Translations under genes and position numbers: made by a program
Part shown: positions 1 through 47,587 of the stretch, in pieces
Layout of the letters: every line of letters begins with the position of its first letter
Position numbering within the stretch: the stretch's first letter is position 1
The notes under the pieces: generated by a model
What the model was told of the DNA's origin: nothing
The model's input: the letters and a program-made list of their open reading frames with translations, nothing else
Database searches by the model: none
DNA from: Phoronis australis
Lineage: Eukaryota; Phoronida; Phoronidae
Assembly: GCA_002633005.1 (NCBI GenBank)
Contig: NMRA01000282.1
Location: forward strand, 101,858-165,857
Length of the DNA: 64,000 nt
Reading direction: 5' to 3'

Positions 1-1162
1 GATTTCCATTTCAACGTGTAATAGATTTCCAGAAGACATATGATAGGGAGTAAACAAATAGTCTAATGCAATGGATATTTATCACTCACGTACCCTTTGC
101 CATTGGGATTGGATTGTAATCTTAACTCAAATTTAACCTGTATCGAGTTGACAGCATAAATATTCAGCATTGATTGATGTAACTGCCACTGATAAACTTT
201 TAGAAATCATTCCAAACAATAATAATGCTTTGATGTACGAAAAGATCCCGATTGCTACGTCCAGTATCGTATCACATATCACAACATACAAAGATTAACC
301 AGACTCTGGCTGGCGACTGACTGCAGCGAAGTCGACATCGGCGAATGTCTCAGTTAACAGGCATCGGTAGAATAATCATGGAATAATCGTTAAAATGATC
401 ACAAACCTTACCTTTGTATGAGGTCGTGCTTACTTCCCCTCATAGAAGCACCCTTTTTACGCAATCTCAGATTCAGTTGGCACGGCTGCAAGCCATTTCA
501 CCATGTATTTAAAGGGCTTGTGAAATCGAGGCTGTTAATCTATGACCACTAGTACACGCACGCCCTCTAGTTGTTGTAGATTTTCCGAATAGCCCCATTG
601 TACATCTTGTGGAGCTGTAAAAGCGTTTGGCCATATGTTTGTTGAACATAAAATTGTTATTTGTTAAAGCCTTGTGGCAGGACATTCAGATGTTACTAAC
701 CAACATAGGTACACAACATAATTCAAACTTCGGCAACGGTGTGATATTGAGTGCATATTTTGGATGAGATTTTGAACAGGTCAATAGTGTACGGTAACCA
801 TATGCCAATATTTTTTATCCGTGTACTAAGAACCAAACTATACCCATCTACATAGCATTTAAATACAATCTTTGTAAAGTTCTATATTGTCATTAGAATA
901 GTCTACTTGTGAGAAATGTGAAACCCCATCATACAGTCTTTTGGGGAAACCCTAAACAGTTATTTGAAGCAGTAGTAAAGAAAAAACAAACCGCATCTAC
1001 CTATTAACTTGAAGCATGAATGTGTGTGTTGGATAGATTTTTGAAAACACCAGTGTACAGTGAAGAAATATTATTATCACGAGGTAATGACATTTTTCTA
1101 CTTTATTCTTAGATGAGGTAAACAACTTGCAATCTCGTGTGTGAGTGGCTGCCTGTACAAAA
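1..1162. other. upstream region of the zinc-finger gene
   Basis: No protein-coding exon is recognisable. A splice-acceptor-like pyrimidine tract ending in TTCTTAG at about 1113 suggests that a 5'-UTR exon of the zinc-finger gene runs from about 1114 into the start codon. On the minus strand, CAAAG followed by GTAAGG at 406-416 looks like a good splice donor, so bases 412 to about 600 could be a 5' exon of a divergent gene running left out of the window. Neither is proven. Confidence 0.3.
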
Positions 1163-1618
1163 ATGGATTCTGGTTGCCACAGAAACATCCTCCATCAGCC
1201 CGTTTTGTCATTTGAGAGTCCGTTGTCAGTGCCCTCTCAAGGACAAGATGGAAATGGTCAGTTTTCTGAAGAGTCGGCCATCTCGTTTAAAGAAATGTTG
1301 AGTCGTGGTAGTGAAAAACAGCATGCTGATGGCGGCAACATTTTTGCTAGCCTCTGTGATGATGATAACAGCGAGGATCTTGTCATTGATATGCACATCC
1401 TGTCACCAGATGTCAGGCAAGTGGATTCCATGACAACTGTTGCCCATGACAACCATAATCAAGATGCCGTGGTGGACAGTCTCCAGCTTCTGAGAACATG
1501 TGCCGAAACTGATGCTGATACGACACTGCATAAAATACAGGAAAATGTGAAGTGTAGTGAAGGCACTGCTTCTACTGTTTTCATGAAAAAGAGCCCCATT
1601 GAAGTATTTAAAGAAAAG
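1163..1618 (+). CDS. zinc-finger gene exon 1 (residues 1-152)
   Basis: Starts MDSGCHRN and ends ...EVFKEK at donor AAG|GTAGTA. It codes for an acidic, serine-rich N-terminus with no recognisable domain. The frame meets a stop soon after the donor, as expected for intron sequence. Confidence 0.8.
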
Positions 1619-4335
1619 GTAGTATGAACAACAACTAGTTTTAGTTTTTATTACATGATTTGGACAGATTATGAAGTTATAAACATATATGTCGGTATTA
1701 ATAATTTTTCATATTGACTGCTTGTACCTTCACATTCATGGGTAGCTCTGGTAATGCCATTTTAATTCCTTCTAAAAAGTTTTTTGTGATGTAATAGAGA
1801 TCTTCCTGTCCACATGCCGCTACTTCACCACTGTGCCACCAGCACATCACCGATGCCGGAACACTAAGCCTTTTTATACCATCCAAATACTGACGTTGAT
1901 ATACCATGATATATATAAACTAATCGGTGAATGCAAACCTCCATCAAGGCATTGCAGTTCCTTCTGTTATGTTGTGTTTTTAAAGTCACACTAAAGTGTT
2001 CTCTGGCTGTTAATTCATGTCATTTGCATGGACAGACTACAACAAATGCACACGTTTAGCATACTGACACACAGCCTACAATCACATTGATATAACCTAA
2101 TGGCGTTTGTTGATTGTTTTGCATTAAAAATGTTATATGTCAGCAAAACATGATATCCTTTCCAAATATAATTGGTTGTTCCTTTGTCAATGCAAGCATC
2201 TCCTAGCAGTTTTTTCAAAATCTCCACAATGTTTTGGGTAAAAAACTGGTAGCTGACTGATGGAATGAGTGATCGACATACTTATAGCCTCCTTCCATGA
2301 ATTACTTACTGGATGAAATATCATGATACAATCATTGACTTTACACTCAGTCAATATGATGGTTTTCAGGTCCGTCCGAAAGTATGGTAATGATCGAGGC
2401 TGAGTCGAGGTCATTATCACATTTTGGGGTCTTAAAACTAACATTGACCTCTGTGAAAGTCAATTGTGTAGTAATAAATTCATCTAAAGACTGAATGTTG
2501 ATGCCAGTCCAACACCTTATGATATGAAAACAAATGTTAAGAGAGACAATACCCGATGTCTTGCCTCCCAAGGATGAATTGTAGCAGTTCCTTGTTTTGA
2601 TAGTGTTGTGTATTTAATTGATGTTGATAAATAAAATAATGTTACAACTATTCTATGTCCTGCAAGTGGTGCTTCTGTAGTTTTGTTTTTTTCAAAAGAG
2701 AGTTCCATTCAAGTTTTCAAAGAGACTGTGAACTACAGCTTCTAGTTTTGTTTTTTAATAAATTCACCTGAAACTTTTGTAATGTCCATAAGTTGGCAAG
2801 AATAGTTATTCAACAATTTAATTCAAAACCAGGTAGAGCATCTTTGCATCTATGTTTTCGTGACTTGTTTGGGACAGACAATCAAGACTTACTGCAAAAA
2901 TCATGTGTAAGTATATTATGTACTATAACCTTCCAAGGTCTAATCCCTGAAATTTACTTATTCTGTTTTATTTCAGATCGCCCAGTTTGCTGTTGACTTC
3001 AAAGTCCAGTTTGTGGTGTTTGGTTGCATTGGTGACACTCCAAGACAACCATTCTCACACGCTGTTGGCTGTGATGCCCTTAAGTTTCACAAAACACACC
3101 ACTGCCAAGAAACCTTCCAACAGTTCTGTGAAGGACTCCTCAGCAAGCCAGCCTCCAATCATGCTCCACCAGATGTCACTTGCAGCGACAGTCCAACAGT
3201 TGGTAAAACACTTGATATCAAATCTAAAAAGAGGAAAAGAAAAACATATAAATGTGCCAACTCCAACAAAAAGCATGCCAATTTTTTGAAATCTTGTAGT
3301 TTGAAAGTTTTGCGCTTGGCTAAAGTTCAAACAGAGACTCCAAAACCAGAACAAAGGGAAATACTCCAAGAAAAAAAGAAAAAGTTGCCACCAGATAAGC
3401 CGTTATTGACTGCAGAGTCGGAGCTTGATAGTTTTCAAAAGTTCCGCTGCAAGCTCTGCGATTACAGAACTCATTTCAAGAAAAATCTTCAAGAGCATGA
3501 GACAGTTCACTTGAAGCCATCAAAGAAATGCACTTTCTGCAACATGGCATTCACAAACGAAGATGAGCTTCGATGGCACGAAAAATTCACTCATAGATGT
3601 TCAAACTGTGAGAATACATTCTCCTCATTGATGGAACTGAGAGCCCATGAACAACTCCACAAAGTGGATAAGCTCATCTGCAAGTTCTGCAACAGGAAGT
3701 TCACCCGTGTTGACTCGCTTGAGCGTCACGTGTCCATTCACAAAGGAAGCAGACCTCACCGGTGTGTCACGTGTAACAAGTCATTCACACGGCTAGATTC
3801 GCTGCAGAAGCATCAGCTAGTTCACCAGCCACAGCGGCCGTACGTCTGTGACGTCTGCGGTAAGGGACTGACAAGACTTGAGTATCTTATTTCTCACAAA
3901 CGGATACACTCTGGCGATCGTCCGTTCATGTGTGAGAACTGTGGGAAACAGTATTACAGTATGACAGAACTGAACAAACATAACAAGCGTTGTTCGTTCA
4001 TGGGGATTGGACAGCCAATGCGCCATCAAAACCAACCAACAGGTAGCAGCAGTAGTCAACAGCAAATCCAACCATCTGAAAGCGAATCATTGTTCGATGT
4101 TCCAGTTGATTTCACCTCCTTTTCCATTCCTGAAGCATTCTTGACTCACAACAGTACGTATAGTGTAGATGGCACACAGATTTCTGGAGCCGGTGATAAT
4201 TCGGCTGCGTATTCTCCCAAACCGTGTGGGGGTGGCTCGGGAATCATTGCCCAATCTTTGAATGGAGTTTATGCAAATGAGGAATCAGATGAATCAAACT
4301 TCTTGGGTTCATACTTTCACGAGTCTATGTGGTGA
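1163..4335 (+). CDS. C2H2 zinc-finger protein, three exons, 642 aa
   Basis: Spliced gene with exons 1163-1618, 2793-2906 and 2977-4335; both introns are phase 0. The 642-residue product ends in seven consecutive zinc fingers at about residues 346-529. Six are C2H2, and the last (FMCENCGKQYY...NKHNKRC) is C2HC. Several linkers are short or unlike TGEKP. Basic patches near 272-280 (KSKKRKRK) and a later KKKK stretch could be nuclear localisation signals. The first 345 residues match no domain I know. After the fingers comes a Ser/Gln/Pro-rich, then acidic, tail (ESDESNF). The family usually binds DNA in the nucleus; target and role are unknown. The start is the ATG at 1163: the frame continues upstream only to a GTG at 1145, and the ATG context (aaaaATGg) is acceptable. 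The orthologue is not identified. Confidence 0.88.
2793..2906 (+). CDS. zinc-finger gene exon 2 (38 codons)
   Basis: Acceptor CATAAG|TTGG (weak pyrimidine tract) and donor TGT|GTAAGT (strong). It codes for LARIVIQQFN...LLQKSC in the frame that joins exons 1 and 3. The weak acceptor is the least certain junction of the gene. Confidence 0.65.
2977..4335 (+). CDS. zinc-finger gene exon 3 (all seven fingers, stop)
   Basis: Acceptor TTTTATTTCAG|ATC after an intron of only 70 bp. The exon is open for 452 codons to TGA at 4333-4335. It contains the basic region and zinc fingers 1-7: FRCKLC, KCTFC, RCSNC, ICKFC, HRCVTC, YVCDVC and FMCENC starts, each with the expected His pair except the last (His...Cys). 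Confidence 0.92.
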   Translation: MAQFAVDFKVQFVVFGCIGDTPRQPFSHAVGCDALKFHKTHHCQETFQQFCEGLLSKPASNHAPPDVTCSDSPTVGKTLDIKSKKRKRKTYKCANSNKKHANFLKSCSLKVLRLAKVQTETPKPEQREILQEKKKKLPPDKPLLTAESELDSFQKFRCKLCDYRTHFKKNLQEHETVHLKPSKKCTFCNMAFTNEDELRWHEKFTHRCSNCENTFSSLMELRAHEQLHKVDKLICKFCNRKFTRVDSLERHVSIHKGSRPHRCVTCNKSFTRLDSLQKHQLVHQPQRPYVCDVCGKGLTRLEYLISHKRIHSGDRPFMCENCGKQYYSMTELNKHNKRCSFMGIGQPMRHQNQPTGSSSSQQQIQPSESESLFDVPVDFTSFSIPEAFLTHNSTYSVDGTQISGAGDNSAAYSPKPCGGGSGIIAQSLNGVYANEESDESNFLGSYFHESMW

Positions 4336-5134
4336 ATTTGGATGATTTTCATGGTGATTTCTGTCCTTTTTTCTGGCCATTTGTAATTTAATTATATTTC
4401 CATCTAGCTCTTTATTGAAATCTGCTTTTATTAGGTATTTCTTCGTGTATTTTTGTTATGTTTAAAATTTAATTTTGCATTCTGTCCAATGGACCATTTC
4501 AATTTTGTGTACATGTAAGTGAATGCATAATACCCCCCCCCCCATGAACTAATACAACACCACTTTCATTCAAAGTTATTTACCCTCAATGCAACACTTG
4601 CCTTGAGCAATTGTCCTACTTCTTCAAAATTGTTATGCGGACACCACGAAAGTGATAAAAATGGCAAATATCTGTGTTGGATGCACAATTTATCATCTTC
4701 CCTTGTCAATCAACTAAGGAATGTATGTCAATCGTGCAATACATTTCTCTACCTCTGCAGGTAGAGTTCAATCCAGGCTGGGCATATTGTTCAATTTACG
4801 TTACGTTATGTAATAATTTAATTTTTACTTTTTAGAAATGTGGTATTGTTTCTATAGTTTTTGCACTTTTTTGATTTCAATCACTCGAGCCCTCCTTTGA
4901 CTCGACATATTTTTGATGATTTTTATTTTATTTTATTAATTATTTTATACGACTTTTGCGTTATTATTTGTAGTCAGGGTGACAGTATTACATTCCATTC
5001 AAACTTGCTGGCTGTTTTGTAGTTTTAAACACCAGTGTGTTTTTTCTTTGTAAACAGTGCAGTATATTCATCTGTCCATCAAACGAGGTAATTTTTGACT
5101 AATTTTTAGTATATAATTTTAGTTTTGTAGCTAC

Positions 5135-5140
5135 ATTAAA
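5135..5140 (+). terminator. possible ATTAAA polyadenylation signal
   Basis: ATTAAA followed by a GT-rich stretch (gaaatgtgttgtaa), about 800 bp after the zinc-finger stop. No canonical AATAAA was noticed between the stop and this point. It is a guess without transcript data. Confidence 0.22.
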
Positions 5141-5209
5141 GAAATGTGTTGTAAATTGATCACTCGATTGCCATCACAAACATTGGCATATTTAGTGGTA
5201 ATAATCACT

Positions 5210-5312
5210 ATAGTCACTTACAAAGGTTCTCGCATTTTGAGAACCAGTTCTATCTACTGAAGAGCAGGTATCAAACTGGTTCTCAAAATCCGGGGTCGCT
5301 GTAAGTGGCTAT
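5210..5312. mobile_element. small inverted-repeat transposon, family M1, copy 1
   Basis: About 103 bp. Left end ATAGTCACTTACAAAGG...TTTTGAGAACCAGTT and right end its near-complement (AACTGGTTCTCAAAA...TGTAAGTGGCTAT). The stem is nearly the whole element, with a short loop. Related copies are at 29752-29845 and 35665-35763, so it is a dispersed MITE family. Confidence 0.7.
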
Positions 5313-7658
5313 TGTCTGTTTAGCCATAGGAGTCTTGAAAACCTGTGGCATATGGTCACATAATTATGAGTAATGGCCTCGATATTCACCAGATGATGCC
5401 AATGACATAAGCTCTATCTTTTTAACATCTCAATAGATTGACAACAGAAAGCATTGCCGTCAGCAATATTGGAAGATTCATAGGATACATGTAAGTGTAT
5501 GAAGGCATCACTTTATTGTAGGCATTTCTATGGTTATCTCCCTTCCTGCACAAGCACCACCTGTTGAATTTCAAGTTTCTAGTTACCCAAGCTGTCATCT
5601 ACTGACTGTATGTTCAAACTTGACTTGGCAGAATATGGCATAGGGCTGCTGATTACTATATTTTTACTAATACAGTATTTTTACTGTTATCTTTTATTGA
5701 TTCTTCAACATGGGTGGGTATGGATGGAAATCGATTTGTGCAATCCACATATGAAAAATCTACTAAAGAAACGTGTATAAATGTTAGCCCTGTTTGCATA
5801 AGTGGGTTGTTTTCCCAAGTGCATTGATCTTTCAGCTAACTGAGCAACCTCATATTTTAGCCAGGAGTCTGTACATAAACCTGTGGTCTTTCACCAGTCT
5901 GCTGCACAATGGTCAAAACTGGCTGAATGCAAGTGGGGAAGCTAATTTTTAAAAAAACATTGAAGATGAAACTCTCAACACCCTTCATGTAATCAGCCCT
6001 TTTGCTATCACTATTTTACCAGTTCTATCGCTAGTGCCAGGGTACTGGGGAAGAATTTTGACTTCACAAAAATAATACCTATTCTGTTCTCAGTTTTACT
6101 TTTTCCATTAATTTAATGTATACACGATGTAGTTTTGCAACTTTGGGATTGAAACCAAAGCTAACGATTCCTCCTTTGGTCATTGATGAAGCACAGAATA
6201 CTAACTGAATGTTGTCAGAACCATAAACAATTGCGGGCCCACAGCCCGTACGATTATTTCCAATCAAAAGCACAATAAGTGTAATTTCACTCTAGAGAAG
6301 GATGGCATATTTTGAGACGATTTCAGGAATTTACACACAGCTAATCGGGGTCCCCCATACTTGGGCCAGCACTACAACACCTACAATTCTTAGAACACCA
6401 ATTACTCAGTGACGCTCCGCTCTCTTGACCCTTCACATATTGAAAATGGGTGTGCCCAACACAAACTTTCGCACCACCTGAAGTCAGAGCTTCCAGTAGG
6501 AACATGCATAATGTTTATGGTTAAGGTGCCTCTAAAACAGCTGTGAATGCAGACACAGAACGTGCAGGGCCAGTAACACGTATGCTATGCCTACATTATT
6601 AATCAGTGGCTGTCTATACTTGTGCATGTACTGGGGAGGAAACTATTGAATGGGAACCAAATTCCTCACTCAAACCCAAGTACACACCTGGAATTTGTTC
6701 ACTGGGTATGAATTATTTTCAGTGTGTGTGTAGTTTAGGGGCACGGGTATGGAATTACTATCACAAGTTCGGTGTTTGCTGGTCTGGGACTGAGATTTAG
6801 GGGATCCAAGCTGGAATTCAGAGGCATGTACACGGAATCGTTTCCACCACCAGATGTCTCTGATCGTACAAGTACAAACTTGGCGATACATAATTCCATA
6901 CTCAAACACTTCTGATCACCAGTTGCACTTTCGAACTCTATGAATACAGTACAGAAACACTTCACACGTGTTCCTCAGCCGAGCTGGGGAAATGGGACAC
7001 AATCGCCATCTTGTTGCATAACTTTGGCATAAGGTCTGTAGCCTTGCACCTGGAGAACTAAGAGACTTTGGACTTTCAGGCGAGGTTCAATGCATTTATT
7101 TCAAGACAACACGCAAACTCCCCACAGTATTTATATGTACTTTCGACCACATACAATTTTTTTTTTGTTGTGTTAAAATATTCTGTAGTGGAAAACCATC
7201 AGAAATTCCCATGAAATGTCACCATGTGCATTGCCCGGGTTAGACAAATCGTGTTGATTAATTTCCACTGTTGACCTGGTACAGAAAAGCACTTTGAATA
7301 TTATTATAAAATGTATTTCCTAAAATGAAAACTACAGAAAACATGAATACTGAATCTATTTTCGTTATAGAATTGGATCATCCAGTTCAGTTTGTCACCT
7401 GTCATGATCGCAAACATAGGCGCAAGATAAATTTCTACATTGTCTGCAACAGATCTGACACCTAGTCTAATACATAAATTTACAAATCAATGTGAACGCA
7501 AGCATCTCTTAGCAAAATAAACCGTGGATAAGATGACGTTATTGAAAGGCAATATCGAAACAGTACTGTTGATAATAGATGGACAAAAACATTTCTTATT
7601 CCGAGTGGGGGAAATACAATGAATTTAGTAGCTTATGACAGAATCAAAAATAGTAAGG

Positions 7659-7738
7659 TGGGTCCATTGATAGTCATAAGGTTATGACACCAGTATCATG
7701 GGTCCATTGATAGTCATAAGGTTATGACACCAGTATCA
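7659..7738. repeat. 40-bp tandem duplication (two identical units)
   Basis: Two back-to-back identical 40-bp units beginning TGGGTCCATTGATAGTCATA. The perfect identity points to a recent event. No function is apparent. Confidence 0.9.
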
Positions 7739-9625
7739 TTCTATTAATAAAAGCAGTGGTGTCTGAAAAATGTGTCGAGTTAAGGGCAACCAAAGTCAAA
7801 CATTTAAAACAATCTCTTCGAAAATTGTTCAGTTGAACAATCATATAGGTCAATGGCGATAAAGGCAGCAACATGAATGATTGCAAAAATACTATAGTGC
7901 AACAACAGTACAGGAGCTGTACAGTAAAATCTCTCCAATATCAGACAAAAATAACATCCAAATTTGACCTTTTCACTTTTTAAAGGTTTCTAACATTGTT
8001 GCAAACGTACACGATTTCTCAAAACATCATCTGATGCCAGCAATGGTAAAAAACTTTAAAATGATAAACCACTTATCTGGAGTTACTTTTTTATGAAAAA
8101 AATGAAAGAGTGCTCATGCCCAAATTCATCTGCCGTAAATCTGACATTTTAACGTAGCACTGAAACATCAGATCCTTTCAAAAAAAGAAAATAACAGCAT
8201 CTTTAATGGCCATGTGCTTGAAAACAAAAACTTTAAAACATCACCTTTCGACATTGCTTTCATTCATAAAACGTATAATTTTCAGCAACAAGAAACAAAA
8301 CAGTTCCTACAAAACAATTTCAAAAACGGCAATGCTCACCTTGTTGAACTCGGCAAACCATGTGAACTTCAAATACTAATTTGAAGCAAAATCCAGTAAA
8401 ATAACTTGAATTCTGACAGTGAATGCAAGTACAGTTAATAAGTTGAAAGAGTCAAAAACGTGAAAATTAATGTTCCACTTTCTGAAAAACCTGTGCAACT
8501 GTCACAGGGGCCCATTTCTCGAATAGCCTATTGCCTTTAGTTTTTAGCTAGCCAGAAACCTGACCATGAATAGCCTAACGTTGATTTTTCTGTCTTGTCC
8601 AGCAGACTAAAGATTTCTGTCCCCAGTCATACGTCGGGTCATTCTAGCTACCCCGGTGGCAAATTCTGTTCGCACTTAGCGGTCATGACAGGGAATTCCA
8701 CTCACGCTCAGCCATCACCACCAGGAATTCGGGGTCATTTTGACCGATTGCTTATCGAGTGTAGTGTACCTACATTCATTGACACTTAATCAGACTGAGA
8801 CTGAGAGGACATACTATATATAGAAATAAACAAAGAGAGGTAAATGCACCCTGAACATGTTATGTTGTGCCACAGCTACTTTAAGAAGCCGCCACACACT
8901 TACTGGATGAAACTAGAAATTATGGTGTGCGCCACCTGGTGACTGCCTGGTGAAGGGTAGTGCTTCAAACCAACAAATCGAGAAATACATTCAACTCGAG
9001 AACTGCATTCATCATTAAACGATACCAACATTGTCAAACATAAAGATCTAAATATGTGAAAATTTGACTTAAAGGAGAACATTTTGCTAAACAAACTGAT
9101 TTGAAACGAATCTGACTTCCTGGGTTTCTCAACCTCGTTAACACAATTTATGTAGCTGGTTCTTCTGAGCTCGCAATACACATGCCTAGTAAATGCACCA
9201 GTTTCTTTGAGTACACATTCATTAACGGTCATGAATAACACATGGAAATACAGACCTTAGTGAATACACAATATAACACCAATGCTGTACATTCATCCAT
9301 GGGTCCAGTTCAAGGACTCTGGCATAGTTCCCACAAATATCGTGCTTTCCATTTCCATGGGTATTCCAAGTTTTCCATGTTATTATTTATGTATTCCTAC
9401 ACTTGTTTATCCAAGAAAAACGTAGACAGTCAGTAATTTTTGTTTAAAATGTTACCACACATAAGAGAGTCCAACCAATTGCTCACTTTCCATAAGTTTT
9501 TCTAGCATGGAAACTACTTTAACCCTTTTTCAAGTTCTTCATTAGAGTGGAAACCAGGTCAGAGCCAATGTAAGTGAATGCTTTCTCAGGACTCTATCCA
9601 TTGCCTATTTATATATTGTTGAATA

Positions 9626-9646
9626 AAATACAATACAATACAATAC
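9626..9646. repeat. AATAC microsatellite
   Basis: About four perfect AATAC units, followed by a diverged duplicate of ACAATTAAATACAT. Confidence 0.8.
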
Positions 9647-9969
9647 ATCAACAATTAAATACATAGACAATTAAATACATCGCATGCAGGTCTGCACCAA
9701 CTTGTATAAAGTGCTTAAATTGCGCGTCGTCTCCTGTTGTGTTTAGGGACTCTCCAACAACCCTCCGATCTTATTGGACGACGACTCGTGGGCGTGTGAG
9801 TCCAATCAATAACAAATACTCTTACGTTGTGCCAAGACACCCAAACCACAGTTCATCCACACAATTTGGTGGCAGGTATCCATTTACTAGCAATGACTAG
9901 AAACGTCACGTTGCCGTGTGTGTGTATTTGTGTCTAGAACATGCAACCCACTTGCTCCACGCGACATCT

Positions 9970-44570
<34,601 letters not shown>

Positions 44571-47500
44571 GAAATATTTACACTGCACCAAACATCTTCC
44601 ATTATGGATCTATTTATTCACATTCACCTACGCGACAACACTTCCATTTTCCTCTAACACTAAGTTTTTGACAGGTGTTGATATATTGTCAATACCATGT
44701 AAACTATTTTGTAAAGTCGATTTCATTTGGATTAAATGCTACATTGTTAGGGTCGATAAAGAAAAGTTTGAAGTACTCATTACTGTCGCACATTTGCATT
44801 TGACTGCTAATCGGTTTCGTCTGGACATGACGTCACACTGAATAGTTACATATAAGCTCAATAGATGTCCCATGTATCACGGTGGTGAATCAAAAGAAGG
44901 TGCGGTTCCAGTTTACAGGCCCGTTGGAAGGAACAAGTATTTGGGGATTTCCCACTTTATATCGAGTGACATGTAATTTCCATAAATTACGAAAAAGAGC
45001 GACAGATGATTCTGTTATCCCTTGCTCGAGAGCAGACACTCAGTGAGAAACGCACCATGCGGGGTAAAAGTTTTTTTAGTGCGTTTAGATGATCTGCTAC
45101 AGCAAAAACTGCAATCTTCCCTAATAACAAAATCATGTCACGGCGATGGTCATTGCCCCCAAGGATAAATTCAGAACTAGTAATTAACCAAAGTTGTCTT
45201 AAATTTTCTCTCTTCTACAAGTTTCGCTGTGTCTTTCTTTTCTAGGCTTCCCGCCCCTGCCCGGCCTGGTTTTTCCAATCTCCGGCAATAACGGTTTCAC
45301 CCTGTCGCCTGGGAATAAAAGCCGCACCTTCGAGTAAAAGCAGGTATTTCTGCGATTAACTTTTCTCCACATGGCCAAAGTCCGCACGGTTCTTTTGAAT
45401 TTATCTGTACATTATAAGTACTTGTCATCTCGAGGCCTTCAATTTACTCGGCCATTTGTCAGTGACCGTAACGCGACGAAATTCTTCGTAGGCCTCGGCA
45501 ACTGCTCATTTCAGGAACTAAAATGACACAAATTTGCAGCTTGGCAATCGAAATTGATATTTTTGTCTGTATTGATGTCGGACACCATTTTTTCTGTTTT
45601 ATTATTTTTTATTTATTTCTTTTATTGTTCTTTTGTTATCAGGATTTTAATGTTTGCAGTTTCAAAGTTACAACCCTGAAACCGTTCGCAGGCACCAGCG
45701 CTCGGCTGGAATGCATCACTGGTCCGCTTTATCAGTTAAATATCATAACGCCGGTATTGTAACCGCGGCTAAAACGGTGGTAAGCACTTTACGTAAAGTT
45801 GATATTTTTTCAAACTGATACTTCGCAATCGCGCTCATGAGCCCTTTTTACGACGGTCTTAGCTTAGAAAAGACATGCAACCTTTCAAAACGAGCCTTAT
45901 CGACTTATTTCTCTAAAATGTGGTAACATAACATTTTTACACATTGTCGAAACTCAGTGAAGCCAAGCCGTCCAGTTTTAAGTTTTCGCGTAAGTCTTTG
46001 TTTAGAGTCTGCGGAAAAAGCGTCGTAAGATTAAAATATTTCAGTGAAACAAGCCCCCTAATTCAAAAACGTTTGACACGCATACATTTTTAATTTGAAA
46101 ATTTGTTTGAAAGGAACCCCAAACCACGTACACCCGTACGCTCCCCTAAGGCCTGTCAGACATCTGAGAGCTTGCCTCCGCGGTTAACGCCTGCCGTGGC
46201 AACCGCGGGCAGCGCGAGCCCGAAATTGGAGACGTTTGGGAAAAAGTACGGTGGTGGCCTGGGCTGGTTTGGAAATACGGTGGCGACCGGGCTTGGCAAA
46301 TTTTGACAAAGTCGAATAATTTTTAAAAAGAAACGGGAATTGTCGGTTTGAAGGTTTCCATGCAAATCCACTCCGCTTACTAAATCAGGTTTTTGTTCAC
46401 TAAAATCGTTGAAGCAAAACAATACCCTGAAAACCACAAGATAGAGGTCGTTCGCTTACACTTTGCAACTTACTGGAATTGTACAAATAAAATTTTGTAC
46501 AACTGATATACATCTAATAGTTTACCAATATTTTGTACGGCGTGTCCTACTTTGGTCTTACTTGTACTGCATGTTTCGCTGTTTCGCTGAGTATTCGTTC
46601 ATCGCTTGTTCAATTTGTAATTAGAGAGACCTTGCCCCAGAGCAGCAGTCTTAGACTGAGCCGATCACTGGCTCGAAATGTATTCAATGGATAAAAAATA
46701 CTACTAAATTTTTGTGAGGCTAGTCAGTTCTCAATTTAAAGAGTTCTCTTGAGAGCTCCATATGAATTTGTTCCAAATAAGAAACGCTACTAACGTTTTG
46801 GTAGCGAAAACTCTTGCTGCAATTTAACGCAGTTTCTAGTACGAGATTTTCAAGGCAAATCTTTCGTTTTCCTTCCTTTACCAAGCTGTTTGGGTACAAC
46901 AACAGTTCCAACATTGGGTGTAACAGAAATAGCCATGCTCAATTTAGTCGCTTTTTCTTCTTCTTCTTCTTCTTCTTCTTTTTCTTCCGGTTTTAGCAAA
47001 CGATCGAAATATCGATCCTTATATTTTGGCGCATATTAGTGATAAAGTGAACTGTCCATCACTGTGAAAATAACAGCAAAACAAAGTGCGTCTTAGTGCC
47101 AGGATAGAACAAGTTTTATTGTTTACTGAGTAAGGTTGGTGTTCGAGATGTGACCTGTGAACATGGCATGTTGTGTGGAAGTCTATTCCAGCGTAATTGA
47201 ATAGTATATGGGAAGAAAGAGTTTGTGTAATATGCGGTGCTAATGTATGTTCTCTCAAAGATATGAGAGTGGGAATTACGTGACATAGAAATGTGTACGG
47301 GGGTGACAGGTGTGGGTGGTTGTGTAGGGTCTTGTACGTGAGAGACAGTTTGCTTTGAGCACGTCTTTCGTGAAGAGTGCACCATTTGAGAGTGGTGAGC
47401 ATTGACGTAACAGAAAAGTATGTGGAGTGGTCATTTCTAAAGGACGAACCTGGCTGCTCTACGCTGTATTCTAGTGGCTTGAATATTCGGTACCTGGAAC

Positions 47501-47587
47501 ATAATTAACAAATATTTTCTAAGAATCACGACATGGACGACATCTTTATGTAGTTAGGTTAAGACTGAAATACAGCTTATAGCATTT
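44571..47587. other. region 5' of the receptor gene
   Basis: No gene recognised. It should hold the receptor promoter; no TATA box is evident. A (TTC)n microsatellite is at 46951-46987. An open plus-strand frame after acceptor-like TTATCAG at about 45642 runs 39 codons to a stop (DFNVCSFKVTTLKPF...), too little to call. Confidence 0.5.

Larger units (their letters stand above)
4336..9969. other. 3' flank of the zinc-finger gene and of the receptor gene
   Basis: No coding exon recognised. It should hold the 3' UTR of the plus-strand zinc-finger gene on the left and of the minus-strand receptor gene on the right, since the two genes converge. It also has a C11 homopolymer at about 4533-4543, one small inverted-repeat element (5210-5312), a 40-bp tandem duplication (7659-7738) and an AATAC microsatellite near 9626. 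Confidence 0.6.

Noticed and set aside
1698-1907. 69-codon minus-strand frame with protein-like composition (CWWHSGEVAACG, YYITKNFLEGI) inside zinc-finger intron 1
   Set aside because: No splice partners, family or second exon found on that strand; kept only as a curiosity.
3055-4071. Minus-strand open frames across zinc-finger exon 3
   Set aside because: Antisense shadows of the zinc-finger coding sequence.
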